NCBI RefSeq assembly: GCF_017305915.1
Contig: NZ_JAFKJN010000024.1
Span: 54,655-118,654 of the forward strand
Direction: 5' to 3'
Source of the DNA: Reyranella sp.
GTDB taxonomy: Bacteria; Pseudomonadota; Alphaproteobacteria; Reyranellales; Reyranellaceae
DNA length: 64,000 nt
This document shows, in pieces, positions 35,599-44,145 of the stretch (within the stretch, counting starts at the first letter, position 1; each line of letters opens with the position of its first letter). The position numbers and the translations under genes were made by a program. Under the pieces are notes generated by a model. That model worked only from the letters and a program-made list of their open reading frames with translations. It did no database searches and was not told where the DNA came from.

Positions 35599-36788
35599 AT
35601 GCCACCGCTTGCCGCCTTGGGCGGGCGTGCGCGCACGGCGGCTTCATTCACCTCGACGCCCCAGCCCGGTCCCGTGGGCAGAACGTAGTCGCCGTCTTCG
35701 ATGGTCGGCGACACGGTGAAGAACTCATCGCGCCACTTCACGCTGTCGATGTCGATCTCCATGATGCGGAAGTTCGGCACGGCGGCGCAGAACTGTGCGC
35801 TTATGGCGCTCGCGAGATGTCCGTAGAAATTGTGCGGTGCGACGTTGACTTCGTAGACATCGGCCATCGCCGCGATCTTCAAGGACTCGTAGAAGCCGTT
35901 CCACACCACGTCGACGATCGCGGTGTCGAAAGCGTACGCCTCGAAATACGGCCGGAAGTCGCGGCGCTCGAGCAGCGTCTCGCCCGAGGCGATCGGCACT
36001 GGCGAGTCTCGCCGGATCAGCGCGATCGACTGCGGATCGTGCGCGTCGAGCTCGAGCCAGGTGAGCTTGGTCGGCCCGACCGCCTCGGCGATACGACGGA
36101 AGCCCTCGGTACGGAAGTGGAAGTTGGTGTCGAGCATGATGCCGACATCGGAGCCGCAGCCCTTGCGGAAGGCCTCGACGGTCCTGGCGGCGCTGCGGGC
36201 GATGAAATCGTCCCAGTTGCGCTCGGGGAAGCCGCGGCCGACCACGAAGCCCGGGCGATAGGCGGTGACGGTGCCGTCCGCCAGCTCGATGGCGATGTTG
36301 GTCTTGAGACAGCGGTAGCCCTTGGCCTTCACCTCGGCGCCGACCTTGGTGAAGTCGGCGTAGGTCTTCACCGCCGGCGCGCCGACCAGGTCGGCGTTGC
36401 GCATGCGGTAAGAGCCGCAATGCGACCAGTAGACCGGGATGCGGTCGCGGATCTTGCCGCCGAACAGCTGATAGACCGGCACGCCCAGCGCCTTGCCCTT
36501 GATGTCGAGCAGCGCGTTCTCGATCGCGGCGATCGCCTGGCGCACCACGCCGCCCCGCGACTGGGTCGAGCGCGTCGCCAGCACGGCGTTGATCCATTCG
36601 AGCGCCATCGGATCGCTGCCGATCACGCTGGGCATCAGCGCATCGATCACGCCGGCCAGGCCCGGGCTGCCGAAGCTCTCGTTGTACTCCGACCAGCCGA
36701 CGATGCCGTTGTCGGTGACGAGCTTGAGGAAGGAGAAGGTCCGCCAGCCGGCGTCGCACTTGAACGTCTCGTAGCTCTTGACCTTCAT
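35595..36788 (-). CDS. Enolase-superfamily sugar-acid dehydratase
   Basis: A 397-residue mandelate racemase/muconate lactonising enzyme-type protein. The N-terminal capping domain is followed by a barrel with SHCGSYRM, RCLKTNIAIEL, metal ligands in MLDTNFHF and LELDAHDP, ASGETLLERRDFRPYFE and the C-terminal VAPHNFYGHLASA. The family dehydrates galactonate, galactarate or similar acids. The usual KxK is KTN here, so the acid substrate is uncertain. The stop TAG is supplied by the flanking repeat. The downstream product could feed the KDGal kinase encoded eleven bases upstream. Confidence 0.85.
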   Translation of the reverse strand: MKVKSYETFKCDAGWRTFSFLKLVTDNGIVGWSEYNESFGSPGLAGVIDALMPSVIGSDPMALEWINAVLATRSTQSRGGVVRQAIAAIENALLDIKGKALGVPVYQLFGGKIRDRIPVYWSHCGSYRMRNADLVGAPAVKTYADFTKVGAEVKAKGYRCLKTNIAIELADGTVTAYRPGFVVGRGFPERNWDDFIARSAARTVEAFRKGCGSDVGIMLDTNFHFRTEGFRRIAEAVGPTKLTWLELDAHDPQSIALIRRDSPVPIASGETLLERRDFRPYFEAYAFDTAIVDVVWNGFYESLKIAAMADVYEVNVAPHNFYGHLASAISAQFCAAVPNFRIMEIDIDSVKWRDEFFTVSPTIEDGDYVLPTGPGWGVEVNEAAVRARPPKAASGGI

Positions 36789-36798
36789 GGCTCCCCCC

Positions 36799-37668
36799 TC
36801 ATGGCTGCAGAGCCCTCAAGCCGACCCACGTGGCTTCCGCTCCGAACGTGCGCACCGTCGCTCCCCTTTCGCCAAGGGCAAGAGCATAGCGCTCGACGAG
36901 CGCCGACGCGCCAATCACGACCACCTCGGCCGGCAGCTTCTGCCGGCTGAGCTCCTCGCCGATCAGCAGGCCGGAGAGATAGCTCGCCGATTCAGGCGGC
37001 GACAGTCGATCGAACAAGCCGAGCGCCCTGACGCCGAAGGCGTTGTGCAGCAGGCCTTCGCCGTTACCCGCCCGTGCCACGCCGCACCGGAAGGCCGCCT
37101 CGTCGAACGGCGCCTCGGCGTCGAGCGTGCGCGCCAGGATCGAGTGCTTGCTGAACAGGCTGTAGACCTCGCCGGTCATGAAGGTGCGGAAGCCCGTCAC
37201 CCGGCCGCTGCGCACGACGGCCCATTTGCTGTGCGTGCCCGGCAGGACGAAGAGACCGTCCGCGAGGCCCGCCAGCCGCATCGCGCCGAAGATCTGCACC
37301 TCCTCGCCGCGCATCACGTCGGGCACGTCGCCCTGCGCGTCGCTGAGCCCCGGCACGAGGGCGATCCGATCGGGCTCGATCCAGCGCAGATGCCGCGCCA
37401 GCTCGTCGGGCCCGGCGGGACAGGCGACGTAGGGCGCCTCGGCCCAGCCTTGCCGGCTGCCGGCCATGCCGGAGATCAGGCAGCGCGCGCCGGGCCTCAT
37501 CCAGTCGGAGAATTGCGCGGCGAACACGCCGGCGAAGTCGCCGTTCGGCACATTGAGAATGCCGAGCGGCGCGCTCCTTTCCTCCAGCACCCCGCCTGCC
37601 GCGTCGAGCCGCGCGCCGCGCAGCGCGCTCGTCCCCCAGTCGACGGCGATCAGGTCCGACTGCACCAT
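36799..37668 (-). CDS. dgoK: 2-Dehydro-3-deoxygalactonokinase
   Basis: A 289-residue kinase of the DgoK family. The N-terminal phosphate motif is LIAVDWGTSALRGARLD, with ISGMAGSRQGWAEAPYV, DVPDVMRGEEVQIFGA and LPGTHSKWAVV as further family blocks. It phosphorylates 2-keto-3-deoxygalactonate. The start overlaps the end of argE by 19 bases, and it is followed by the enolase-superfamily dehydratase, so the pair forms a De Ley-Doudoroff-type segment. No KDPGal aldolase gene is visible here. Confidence 0.9.
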   Translation of the reverse strand: MVQSDLIAVDWGTSALRGARLDAAGGVLEERSAPLGILNVPNGDFAGVFAAQFSDWMRPGARCLISGMAGSRQGWAEAPYVACPAGPDELARHLRWIEPDRIALVPGLSDAQGDVPDVMRGEEVQIFGAMRLAGLADGLFVLPGTHSKWAVVRSGRVTGFRTFMTGEVYSLFSKHSILARTLDAEAPFDEAAFRCGVARAGNGEGLLHNAFGVRALGLFDRLSPPESASYLSGLLIGEELSRQKLPAEVVVIGASALVERYALALGERGATVRTFGAEATWVGLRALQP

Positions 37669-38822
37669 TCGGTCATGCGGCGCATGAAGCCCTCGCAGGC
37701 GGTGATCTGCGAGGCGAGGATGAACTCGTTGGGCTGGTGCGCCTGGGCGATGTCGCCCGGACCGCAGACCACGGTCGGCACGCCCAGCGTCTTCTTGAAG
37801 ATGCCGGCCTCGGTGCCGTAGACGACGCTGCCCACGATGTTGGAGCCCGACCAGTTGGCGGCCAGCGTCTTGGCCTCTTCGTTGCCCTCGGGCGAGAAGC
37901 CGACGGTCGAGGAGCGCACGACGGTGTCGATCTTCGCCGCCGGATGCTTGGCCTTCATCTTGGGCAGCAGCTCTTCCTTGAGCCACAACAGCGCCTGCTC
38001 GCCCAGCGCCGTCAGCGGCCGGTGCGGCAGCTCGCGATAGCCCCACAGCACCTCGCACTCGCGCGCCAGGATGTTGCCGGCGGTGCCGCCGACGATGGTG
38101 CCGACATTGAAGGTCGGCGCCGGCGGGGTGAACTCGCTGGTCGGCGGGAACTCCCGGTCGAGCCGGTCCTGCAGCGTGTTGAGGTAGTGCACGAACTCCG
38201 CTGCGAAGTGGATGGCGCTGACTCCGAGATGAGTCATCGAGGAATGCGCCTCGAAGCCGGTGAACTTGGTGACGTACATCTGCGCGCCCTTGTGGGCGTG
38301 CACCACCGTCATCATGGTCGGCTCGCCGATGATGATGGCGCGCGGCCGCGGCACCTCGCGCGCCATCGCGGCGGCGAGCGAATGGGCGCCGATGCAGCCC
38401 ACCTCCTCGTCGTAGCTCAGCGCAAAGTGGATCGGCTTCTTGAGCGGCGCCTTCAGGATCTGCGGCAGCATGGCGAGCGCGATGGCGTAGAACGCCTTCA
38501 TGTCGCAGGTGCCGCGGCCGTAATACTTGCCGTCGTCCTTCAGCGTCAGCGTCCAGGGGTCGGTGTCCCACGGCTGGCCGTCGACCGGCACCACGTCGGT
38601 GTGTCCGGAAAGGACCACGCCGCCTTCGGCCATCGGCCCGACGGTAGCGAACATATTGGCCTTCTTGCCGTCCTCGCTGGGCACGAGCTTCGACTCGATC
38701 CCATGCCCCTTCAGGTACTCCTGGACGTACTCGATCAGGGCGAGATTCGAGTTGCGCGAGGTGGTGTCGAACGCCACCAGGCGACGCAGCATTTCGACTG
38801 AGTCGACGACTTCTCCGGCCAA
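37650..38822 (-). CDS. argE: Acetylornithine deacetylase
   Basis: A 390-residue M20-family deacetylase. The zinc motifs VLSGHTDVVPVDG, YGRGTCDMKAF and SYDEEVGCIGAH are present, as are GEPTMMTVVHAHKGA and the dimerisation GFEAHSS segment. It hydrolyses N-acetylornithine to ornithine, linking with argD and argF elsewhere in the window. The gene overlaps dgoK by 19 bases. Its frame can be opened further upstream within the folE region, but MAGEVVDS is the family start. Confidence 0.93.
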   Translation of the reverse strand: MAGEVVDSVEMLRRLVAFDTTSRNSNLALIEYVQEYLKGHGIESKLVPSEDGKKANMFATVGPMAEGGVVLSGHTDVVPVDGQPWDTDPWTLTLKDDGKYYGRGTCDMKAFYAIALAMLPQILKAPLKKPIHFALSYDEEVGCIGAHSLAAAMAREVPRPRAIIIGEPTMMTVVHAHKGAQMYVTKFTGFEAHSSMTHLGVSAIHFAAEFVHYLNTLQDRLDREFPPTSEFTPPAPTFNVGTIVGGTAGNILARECEVLWGYRELPHRPLTALGEQALLWLKEELLPKMKAKHPAAKIDTVVRSSTVGFSPEGNEEAKTLAANWSGSNIVGSVVYGTEAGIFKKTLGVPTVVCGPGDIAQAHQPNEFILASQITACEGFMRRMTEWCSRT

Positions 38823-38841
38823 ACGAAACTCCTGCCTATGA

Positions 38842-39465
38842 CTACGCGGTCCTGTGGCCGATCATAGAGAGGAACTCGCGACGCGTCTCGCCATTGTCGC
38901 GGAAGGCGCCCAGCATGCGGCTGGTCACCATCGCCACGTCGGACTTGTGCACGCCGCGCGTGGTCATGCACTGGTGGCCCGCCTCGATCACCACCGCGAC
39001 GCCGCGCGGTTGCAGCACCTCCTGCAAGGTGTTGGCGATCTGGGCGGTCAGCTTCTCCTGGATCTGCAGGCGCTTGGCGTAGGCATCGACCACGCGCGCC
39101 AGCTTGCTGATGCCCACCACCCGCTTGTCCGGCAGGTAGCCGATATGCACCTTGCCGATGATCGGCACCATGTGATGCTCGCAATAGGACTCGAGCCGGA
39201 TGTCGCGCAGCATCACGACCTCGTCGTAGCCGTCGACCTCCTCGAAGGTGCGCTGCAGCATCTCGACCGGATCCTGCTCGTAGCCGGCGAAGAACTCCAG
39301 GTAGGAGCGCACCACCCGGTCGGGCGTGCCGAGCAGGCCTTCGCGCTCGGGATTGTCGCCGGCCCAACAGATCAGCGTGCGCACCGCGTCTTCGGCTTCC
39401 TCCCGTGTCGGCCGCGCAACCGGGGCCGGTGGGGCCACCTCGCCCTTTTTCAACATCCTGTTCAT
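38842..39465 (-). CDS. folE: GTP cyclohydrolase I
   Basis: A 207-residue enzyme making 7,8-dihydroneopterin triphosphate from GTP, the first step of folate and pterin synthesis. DNPEREGLLGTPDRVVRSY, the zinc ligands in SYCEHHM and HQCMTTRG, VHIGYLPDKRVVGISKLAR and the C-terminal LGAFRDNGETRREFL are intact. The ATG at 39465 fits family length; an upstream extension lacks family similarity. It is followed by argE after 19 bases. Confidence 0.96.
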   Translation of the reverse strand: MNRMLKKGEVAPPAPVARPTREEAEDAVRTLICWAGDNPEREGLLGTPDRVVRSYLEFFAGYEQDPVEMLQRTFEEVDGYDEVVMLRDIRLESYCEHHMVPIIGKVHIGYLPDKRVVGISKLARVVDAYAKRLQIQEKLTAQIANTLQEVLQPRGVAVVIEAGHQCMTTRGVHKSDVAMVTSRMLGAFRDNGETRREFLSMIGHRTA

Positions 39466-39490
39466 CGTGCGTCTCCGCCCCAAGTTCGGT

Positions 39491-39883
39491 CTAGTTAAGC
39501 TGCCGCGCGCCGCCCGGCGTGTCGAGCGAGAAGGTCGGGATCTCGATGTCGAAGGCTTCACCGGCGTCGCTGATCATCTGATAGGTGCCGCCCATGAAAC
39601 CCGAGGGCGTCGAGAGCGGCGTTCCGGACGTGTACTCGAAGACCCCACCCGGCTCCAGCCGCGGCGTCTCGCCGACCACGCCCTTGCCCTTCACGTCCTG
39701 ACGGCGGCCGAGCCCGTCGGTGATCGTCCAATGGCGGCTCTGCAGCCGCACCGCCACGGCGCCCTTGTTCTCGATCCGCACCTGATACGCCCAGACATAC
39801 TGCGACTTCCCCGGGTCGGACTGCTCCGGCAGATAGCGCGGCTGTACGGTGACGCGGATGGCGCGGGTTGTGGCGGTGTACAT
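39491..39883 (-). CDS. apaG: ApaG-family protein (DUF525)
   Basis: A 130-residue immunoglobulin-fold protein. IRVTVQPRYLPEQSDPGKSQYVWAYQVRIEN, LQSRHWTITDGLGRRQDVKGKGVVGETPRLEPG and FEYTSGTPLSTPSGFMGGTYQM are strongly conserved ApaG blocks, including the GKGVVG loop. In E. coli ApaG influences Co2+/Mg2+ resistance, but its biochemical role is unclear. The ATG at 39883 gives normal length. It lies just upstream of folE on the same strand. Confidence 0.95.
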   Translation of the reverse strand: MYTATTRAIRVTVQPRYLPEQSDPGKSQYVWAYQVRIENKGAVAVRLQSRHWTITDGLGRRQDVKGKGVVGETPRLEPGGVFEYTSGTPLSTPSGFMGGTYQMISDAGEAFDIEIPTFSLDTPGGARQLN

Positions 39884-39939
39884 GGCAGACCCAGAGATGG
39901 GATTTTCCCGCCAAAAGGTCAAACCCGGCAAGGGATTGG

Positions 39940-40407
39940 TCAGACCCTGATGTGCTCGTGGGTATGGCTGCCACCGCCATGCGAATGATGGCCGTCGACC
40001 CGTGACGCCGGAATGACATGCAGCTCGCCATGGCGGACGCCGCGCTGGCTCACCGTATCGTCAGCCAGCGAACGCACCGCCTTGACCGGCCCGCGCAGGA
40101 CCGAGACCTCGAGGCACGACCCGTGATCGAGATGGACATGCAGGGTCGCGACCTGCAGGTCGTGATGGCGATGCTGCACCTGCGTCAGCCGCCGGCCCAG
40201 ATCGCGCGTCTCGTGGTCATAGACGTAGGCGAGTGTGGCGACGCAGAAGCCGTCGCCCTCCGCCGGCCTGTCGAGCTGCTCGCGCGTCCGATGCTCGCGC
40301 AGGATGTCGCGCAGCGCCTCCGAGCGGCTGGCATAGCGGCGCGCCTTCATGTGGCGGTCGAGGGCGGCGACCAGCTCGTCGTCGACCGAAAGGGTGATGC
40401 GCTGCAT
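39940..40407 (-). CDS. nikR: Nickel-responsive regulator
   Basis: A 155-residue ribbon-helix-helix repressor with an ACT-like nickel domain. The N-terminal DNA-binding part is MQRITLSVDDELVAALDRHM. The high-affinity nickel ligands of E. coli NikR have exact counterparts at His79, His90, His92 and Cys98, with the same spacing. A His-rich tail (HHSHGGGSHTHEH) may bind extra metal. It is divergent from a TonB receptor with only 42 bases between the ATGs, so it probably represses that receptor and itself. Confidence 0.95.
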   Translation of the reverse strand: MQRITLSVDDELVAALDRHMKARRYASRSEALRDILREHRTREQLDRPAEGDGFCVATLAYVYDHETRDLGRRLTQVQHRHHDLQVATLHVHLDHGSCLEVSVLRGPVKAVRSLADDTVSQRGVRHGELHVIPASRVDGHHSHGGGSHTHEHIRV

Positions 40408-40449
40408 GACGGTTGTCTCCTCACAGGGCGCGTGCACAATCTAGCAGAA

Positions 40450-42504
40450 ATGCATACGCGCGTGCTCCTCTTCTGCGGCTGCGCCCTGATGGCGACGGGC
40501 GCACGGGCGCAAACGCCGACCGGCGCATCCGTTGTTCTGCCCACCGTCACGGTCACGGCGCCGCGCGACCTCGAGGCCCAGCCGACCGATGCCGCGTCGG
40601 AGCAGCGCGTCTCCGGCGAGACGCTGAACACGCGACCAATCCAGCGGCCGGGCGAGATGCTCGAAGCGACGCCCGGCCTGATCGTCACCCAGCATTCGGG
40701 CGAAGGCAAAGCCAACCAGTATTTCCTGCGCGGCTTCAATCTCGATCACGGCACCGACCTCGCGATCGCGCTGGACGGCATGCCGGTCAACATGCGCACG
40801 CACGGCCACGGCCAGGGCTATGCCGACGTCAACTTCGTGATCCCCGAGCTGGTCGACAGCTTGCTGATCCGCAAGGGGCCGTACTGGGCGTCCGAGGGCG
40901 ACTTCGCCTCGGCGGGCAGCCTGCATCTGCGCTACGCCGATCGACTGGAGAAGAACATCGTGTCGCTGACCGGCGGCAGCTTCGGCTACTGGCGCGGGCT
41001 CGCGGCCGGCTCGGTCAATCTCGGCCCCGGCGTGCTGATGGGTGCGGGCGAGATCGTGCGCTACGATGGCGCCTGGCAGGTGCCGGATGCCGCCCGCAAG
41101 TACAACGGCGTCCTGCGCTACACCGAGGGCACGGCCGACAACGGGTTCGCGCTGACCGCGATGGCCTACACCAACTCCTGGCACTCGACCGACCAGATCC
41201 CGCTGCGCGCCGTGCTGGACGGCAGCCTCGACCGCTTCGGCGCGGTCGACCAGACCGACGGCGGCGACGCACAGCGCTATTCGGTATCGGCGCGCTGGAC
41301 GCGCCAGGACGAGAAGTCCTCGAGCAAGATCGAGGGCTACTTCATCTACCAGACGCTGAACCTCTACAACAACTTCACCTACTTCCTGAACGACCCGGTC
41401 AACGGCGACCAGTTCCAGCAGAGCGACAAGCGCAAGATCCTCGGCCTCAATGCCAGCCATACCCAGTCGCATCCGTTCTGGGGCTTCGAGGCCGCGACCA
41501 CGCTCGGCCTGCAGGTCCGCTACGACGACATCGATGTCGGCCTGTTCAACACGGTCCAGCGCGTCGCGACCGGCACGATCAGCAACAGCCACGTGTCCGA
41601 GACCAGTGTCGGCCTCTACGCCGAGAACAAGGTCAAATGGAACGACTGGCTGCGTACCACCGTCGGCCTGCGCGGCGACATGTACTGGGCCTCGGTCGAT
41701 TCCGACACGGCGGCCAACTCGGGCCAGATCAATGCCTTCCTGGCCAGCCCCAAGGCCGGCGTGGTGTTCGGACCGTTCGCGAACACGGAGTTCTATGTGA
41801 ACGCCGGCCTCGGCTTCCACAGCAACGACGCGCGCGGCGCCACCCTCACCGTCGATCCGACGGACAAGGTGACGCCGCTGCGGCAGGCGCCGCTTCTGGT
41901 CCGCTCGCGCGGCGCCGAGATCGGCGTGCGCACCCAGGCGATTAAAGGCCTCGAGTCGTCGGTCGCGCTGTTCCTGCTCGAGTTCGATTCGGAGCTGGTG
42001 TTCGCCGGCGACGCCGGCACCACCGAGCCCAGCCGGCCGAGCCGCCGCATCGGCGTCGAATGGACCAACCATTACCGGCCGGTGCCTTGGGCGGTCGTCG
42101 ACTTCGACCTCAGCTACACCCGGGCGCGGTTCACGGACGCCGATATCGTCGGCGACCGGATTCCAGGCTCGCCGCAGATGGTCGCCGCAGCGGGCATCAC
42201 GCTCGGCGACGCAACGGGCTGGTTCGGCGGCCTGCGCTGGCGCTATTTCGGGCCGCGGCCGCTGATCGAGGACGGCAGCGTGTGGTCGGGCGCCACCTCG
42301 CTGTTCAACGCCCGCGCCGGCTACGTGTTCGAGAACGGGCTGAAGCTGCAGGTCGACGGCTTCAACATCTTCAACACCCAGGCCAGCCAGATCGACTACT
42401 ACTACCAATCGCGGCTGCGCAACGAGGCGGCGCCGGTCAACGACATCCACTTCCACCCGGTCGAGCCGATGGCCTTGCGCGTCACGCTGGCCAAGGCGTT
42501 CTAG
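40450..42504 (+). CDS. TonB-dependent receptor, probable nickel-complex importer
   Basis: A 684-residue outer-membrane receptor. The start MHTRVLLFCGCALMATGARAQ gives a signal peptide; the frame is open upstream into nikR but is shadow there. PTVTVTAPRD is a TonB-box-like N-terminus, then a plug domain (RPGEMLEATPGLIVTQHSGEGKANQYFLRGFNLDHGTDLAI) and a beta-barrel ending LAKAF with a terminal aromatic Phe. It is rich in His near the plug (MRTHGHGQGYADVN) and the C-terminus (DIHFHP). The nikR neighbour implies nickel-regulated uptake. Confidence 0.9.
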   Translation: MHTRVLLFCGCALMATGARAQTPTGASVVLPTVTVTAPRDLEAQPTDAASEQRVSGETLNTRPIQRPGEMLEATPGLIVTQHSGEGKANQYFLRGFNLDHGTDLAIALDGMPVNMRTHGHGQGYADVNFVIPELVDSLLIRKGPYWASEGDFASAGSLHLRYADRLEKNIVSLTGGSFGYWRGLAAGSVNLGPGVLMGAGEIVRYDGAWQVPDAARKYNGVLRYTEGTADNGFALTAMAYTNSWHSTDQIPLRAVLDGSLDRFGAVDQTDGGDAQRYSVSARWTRQDEKSSSKIEGYFIYQTLNLYNNFTYFLNDPVNGDQFQQSDKRKILGLNASHTQSHPFWGFEAATTLGLQVRYDDIDVGLFNTVQRVATGTISNSHVSETSVGLYAENKVKWNDWLRTTVGLRGDMYWASVDSDTAANSGQINAFLASPKAGVVFGPFANTEFYVNAGLGFHSNDARGATLTVDPTDKVTPLRQAPLLVRSRGAEIGVRTQAIKGLESSVALFLLEFDSELVFAGDAGTTEPSRPSRRIGVEWTNHYRPVPWAVVDFDLSYTRARFTDADIVGDRIPGSPQMVAAAGITLGDATGWFGGLRWRYFGPRPLIEDGSVWSGATSLFNARAGYVFENGLKLQVDGFNIFNTQASQIDYYYQSRLRNEAAPVNDIHFHPVEPMALRVTLAKAF

Positions 42505-42992
42505 ATCGGAAAGATCAGGCAGGTCGTGGTGCCGTGCGCCAGCAACCTGCCCGTGGCATCGACCAGGCGGCCCTCCGACGTGGCGATGCGCGAGCCGACA
42601 TTGATGATCTTGCCTTCGGCCTGCACGAGCCCGGTCTTGTCGGTCATGGCGCGCACGTAGTTGATCTTGATCTCCAGGGTGGTGAAGCCGACGCCGGGCT
42701 TGAGCGTGGTGTGGATGCAGCAGCCCATCACCGAATCGAGCAGGGTCGCCGCGACGCCGCCATGCACGCTGCCGAGCGGGTTGTAGTGATCGAACACCGG
42801 CTCGTAGTCGAAGATGACGCGGCCGTGCTCGACCCGGCTCATCGAGAACCCCAGGGCACGGGCGATCGGCGGCGCGGGAAAGCGGCCGTCCATGATGCCC
42901 TTCATGAGACCGAGGCCATCGAGTGCCCGGACCTGATCGATCGGCGTCACGCCATAGCCAGCCGCGGGCTCTTTGATCGCCGTGTTGTCCAT
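42501..42992 (-). CDS. PaaI-type hotdog-fold thioesterase
   Basis: A 163-residue hotdog-fold protein. The catalytic region HYNPLGSVHGGVAATLLDSVMGCCIHTTLKPGVGFTTLEIKINYVRAM carries the typical HGG and Asp elements. It should hydrolyse acyl-CoA thioesters. The start at 42992 is preceded by no clear ribosome binding site; an ATG three codons upstream at 43001 lies inside a probable operator. The marR gene is divergent across that operator. Confidence 0.88.
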   Translation of the reverse strand: MDNTAIKEPAAGYGVTPIDQVRALDGLGLMKGIMDGRFPAPPIARALGFSMSRVEHGRVIFDYEPVFDHYNPLGSVHGGVAATLLDSVMGCCIHTTLKPGVGFTTLEIKINYVRAMTDKTGLVQAEGKIINVGSRIATSEGRLVDATGRLLAHGTTTCLIFPI

Positions 42993-42993
42993 T

Positions 42994-43009
42994 AGGTGCA
43001 TATACACAT
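42994..43009. promoter_or_regulatory. Imperfect palindrome, candidate MarR operator
   Basis: AGGTGCATATACACAT is a dyad (12 of 16 positions symmetrical) in an AT-rich patch between the divergent thioesterase and marR starts. MarR proteins typically bind such 16-20-base dyads at their own promoters. Seen by eye; binding is inferred. Confidence 0.5.
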
Positions 43010-43051
43010 TAATCTTTGCTCGAACAAGGCCGTCGCGGTAACCTGCCGGCC

Positions 43052-43504
43052 ATGTCGGCCTCCGCCTCCCTGCGCCTGTCGCCCGCCGAATGCACCTGCT
43101 TCCGCATCCGCAGTGCCGCGCGCCGGGTGACGGCGATCTACACCCAGCACCTCGCGCCGACCGGGCTGAAGATCTCGCAATTCTCGCTGCTCGGCTTCGT
43201 CGCCGCCGAGGGGCCGGTGTCGATCGGCCGGCTGTCCGAGCGGCTGGCGACGGATCGCACCACACTGACCCGCAACCTCAAGCCGCTGCTGGCCGACGGG
43301 CTGGTCGAGCGGGCGAGCTCCGGCGACAAGCGCCGGCACGAGCTGGTGGCGACGCCGGCGGGCCGGGCGCTGTTCAAGAGGGCGCTGCCGCTCTGGGCAA
43401 ATGCCGAGCAGGAAGTGCGCGCGGCGATGGGGACCAAGCTCACCGCCGACCTGCACGGCGCGCTCGACCGCTCGATGGAGAAGCTGGCCTCACTGTCGTC
43501 CTGA
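43052..43504 (+). CDS. MarR-family transcriptional regulator
   Basis: A 150-residue winged-helix protein. ISQFSLLGFVAAEGPVSIGRLSERLATDRTTLTRNLKPLLADGLVERASSGDKRRHELVATPAGRALF is a complete MarR DNA-binding domain, including the wing with DKRRHE. It probably controls the divergent thioesterase gene and itself in response to a small aromatic or acyl ligand. The start MSASASL is 47 bases from the palindrome centre. Confidence 0.93.
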   Translation: MSASASLRLSPAECTCFRIRSAARRVTAIYTQHLAPTGLKISQFSLLGFVAAEGPVSIGRLSERLATDRTTLTRNLKPLLADGLVERASSGDKRRHELVATPAGRALFKRALPLWANAEQEVRAAMGTKLTADLHGALDRSMEKLASLSS

Positions 43505-43530
43505 GCGAAGCGAAGGACCTGACAGGGCGC

Positions 43531-44142
43531 TCAACGATTGGCGTCGAAGAAGCCGTATTCCAGCTCCATGGCGCGCCGGTAGTTGGCGCGCACCACCGGG
43601 CTGTCGACCGCATGCTGGTCGAGCAGCTCTTCCAGCCGCACGGCCAGTGCCTCGAAGCCGGGATCGGCATAGGTCTTCACCCAGTCGGCATAGGCCGGCG
43701 CCACCTCCTTCTTGGCCAGCGTCTGGCCGAGGAAGGCGTAGAGCCGCATGCACGGCGTCATGCCGGCGATGGTCTCGCCGAGCTGGCCCTGGCGCGCGGC
43801 ATGCAGCAGGAAGCCGGTGTAGGCGCTGGTCGCCGGCAGCGGCGTCACGTCGTCGAGCGACACCTGCAGCTTCTCGGTGTAGCTCTTGTGCAGCTTCAGC
43901 TCGTCGACCACGCCGGCGATCAGCTCGGCGAAGCCGAACAGATCCTCGCGGCTCGTGCCGTGCGCCAGGCAGAAGGCATAGGCGCGCGCGAAGGCGTCGA
44001 GGAAATAGGCATCCTGCGCGACGTAGCTCTTGAAGTCGGCGACCGGCAGCGATCCGTCGCCCAGCCCCTGCACGAAGGGATGGGCGAGGATCTTCGCCGC
44101 CCAGTCGGCGTTGGCCTGCCAGAGCGTGGCCGCCAGCGACAT
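43531..44142 (-). CDS. tenA: TenA-family thiaminase II / aminopyrimidine aminohydrolase
   Basis: A 203-residue helical enzyme salvaging the thiamine pyrimidine. HPFVQGLGDGSLPVADFKSYVAQDAYFLDAF holds the active-site Asp region, TPCMRLYAFLG the catalytic Cys, and the C-terminal AMELEYGFFDA the catalytic Glu. It follows metZ by three bases, so it shares the SAM-II-controlled transcript. No TPP riboswitch was seen for it. Confidence 0.92.
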   Translation of the reverse strand: MSLAATLWQANADWAAKILAHPFVQGLGDGSLPVADFKSYVAQDAYFLDAFARAYAFCLAHGTSREDLFGFAELIAGVVDELKLHKSYTEKLQVSLDDVTPLPATSAYTGFLLHAARQGQLGETIAGMTPCMRLYAFLGQTLAKKEVAPAYADWVKTYADPGFEALAVRLEELLDQHAVDSPVVRANYRRAMELEYGFFDANR

Positions 44143-44145
44143 CGG

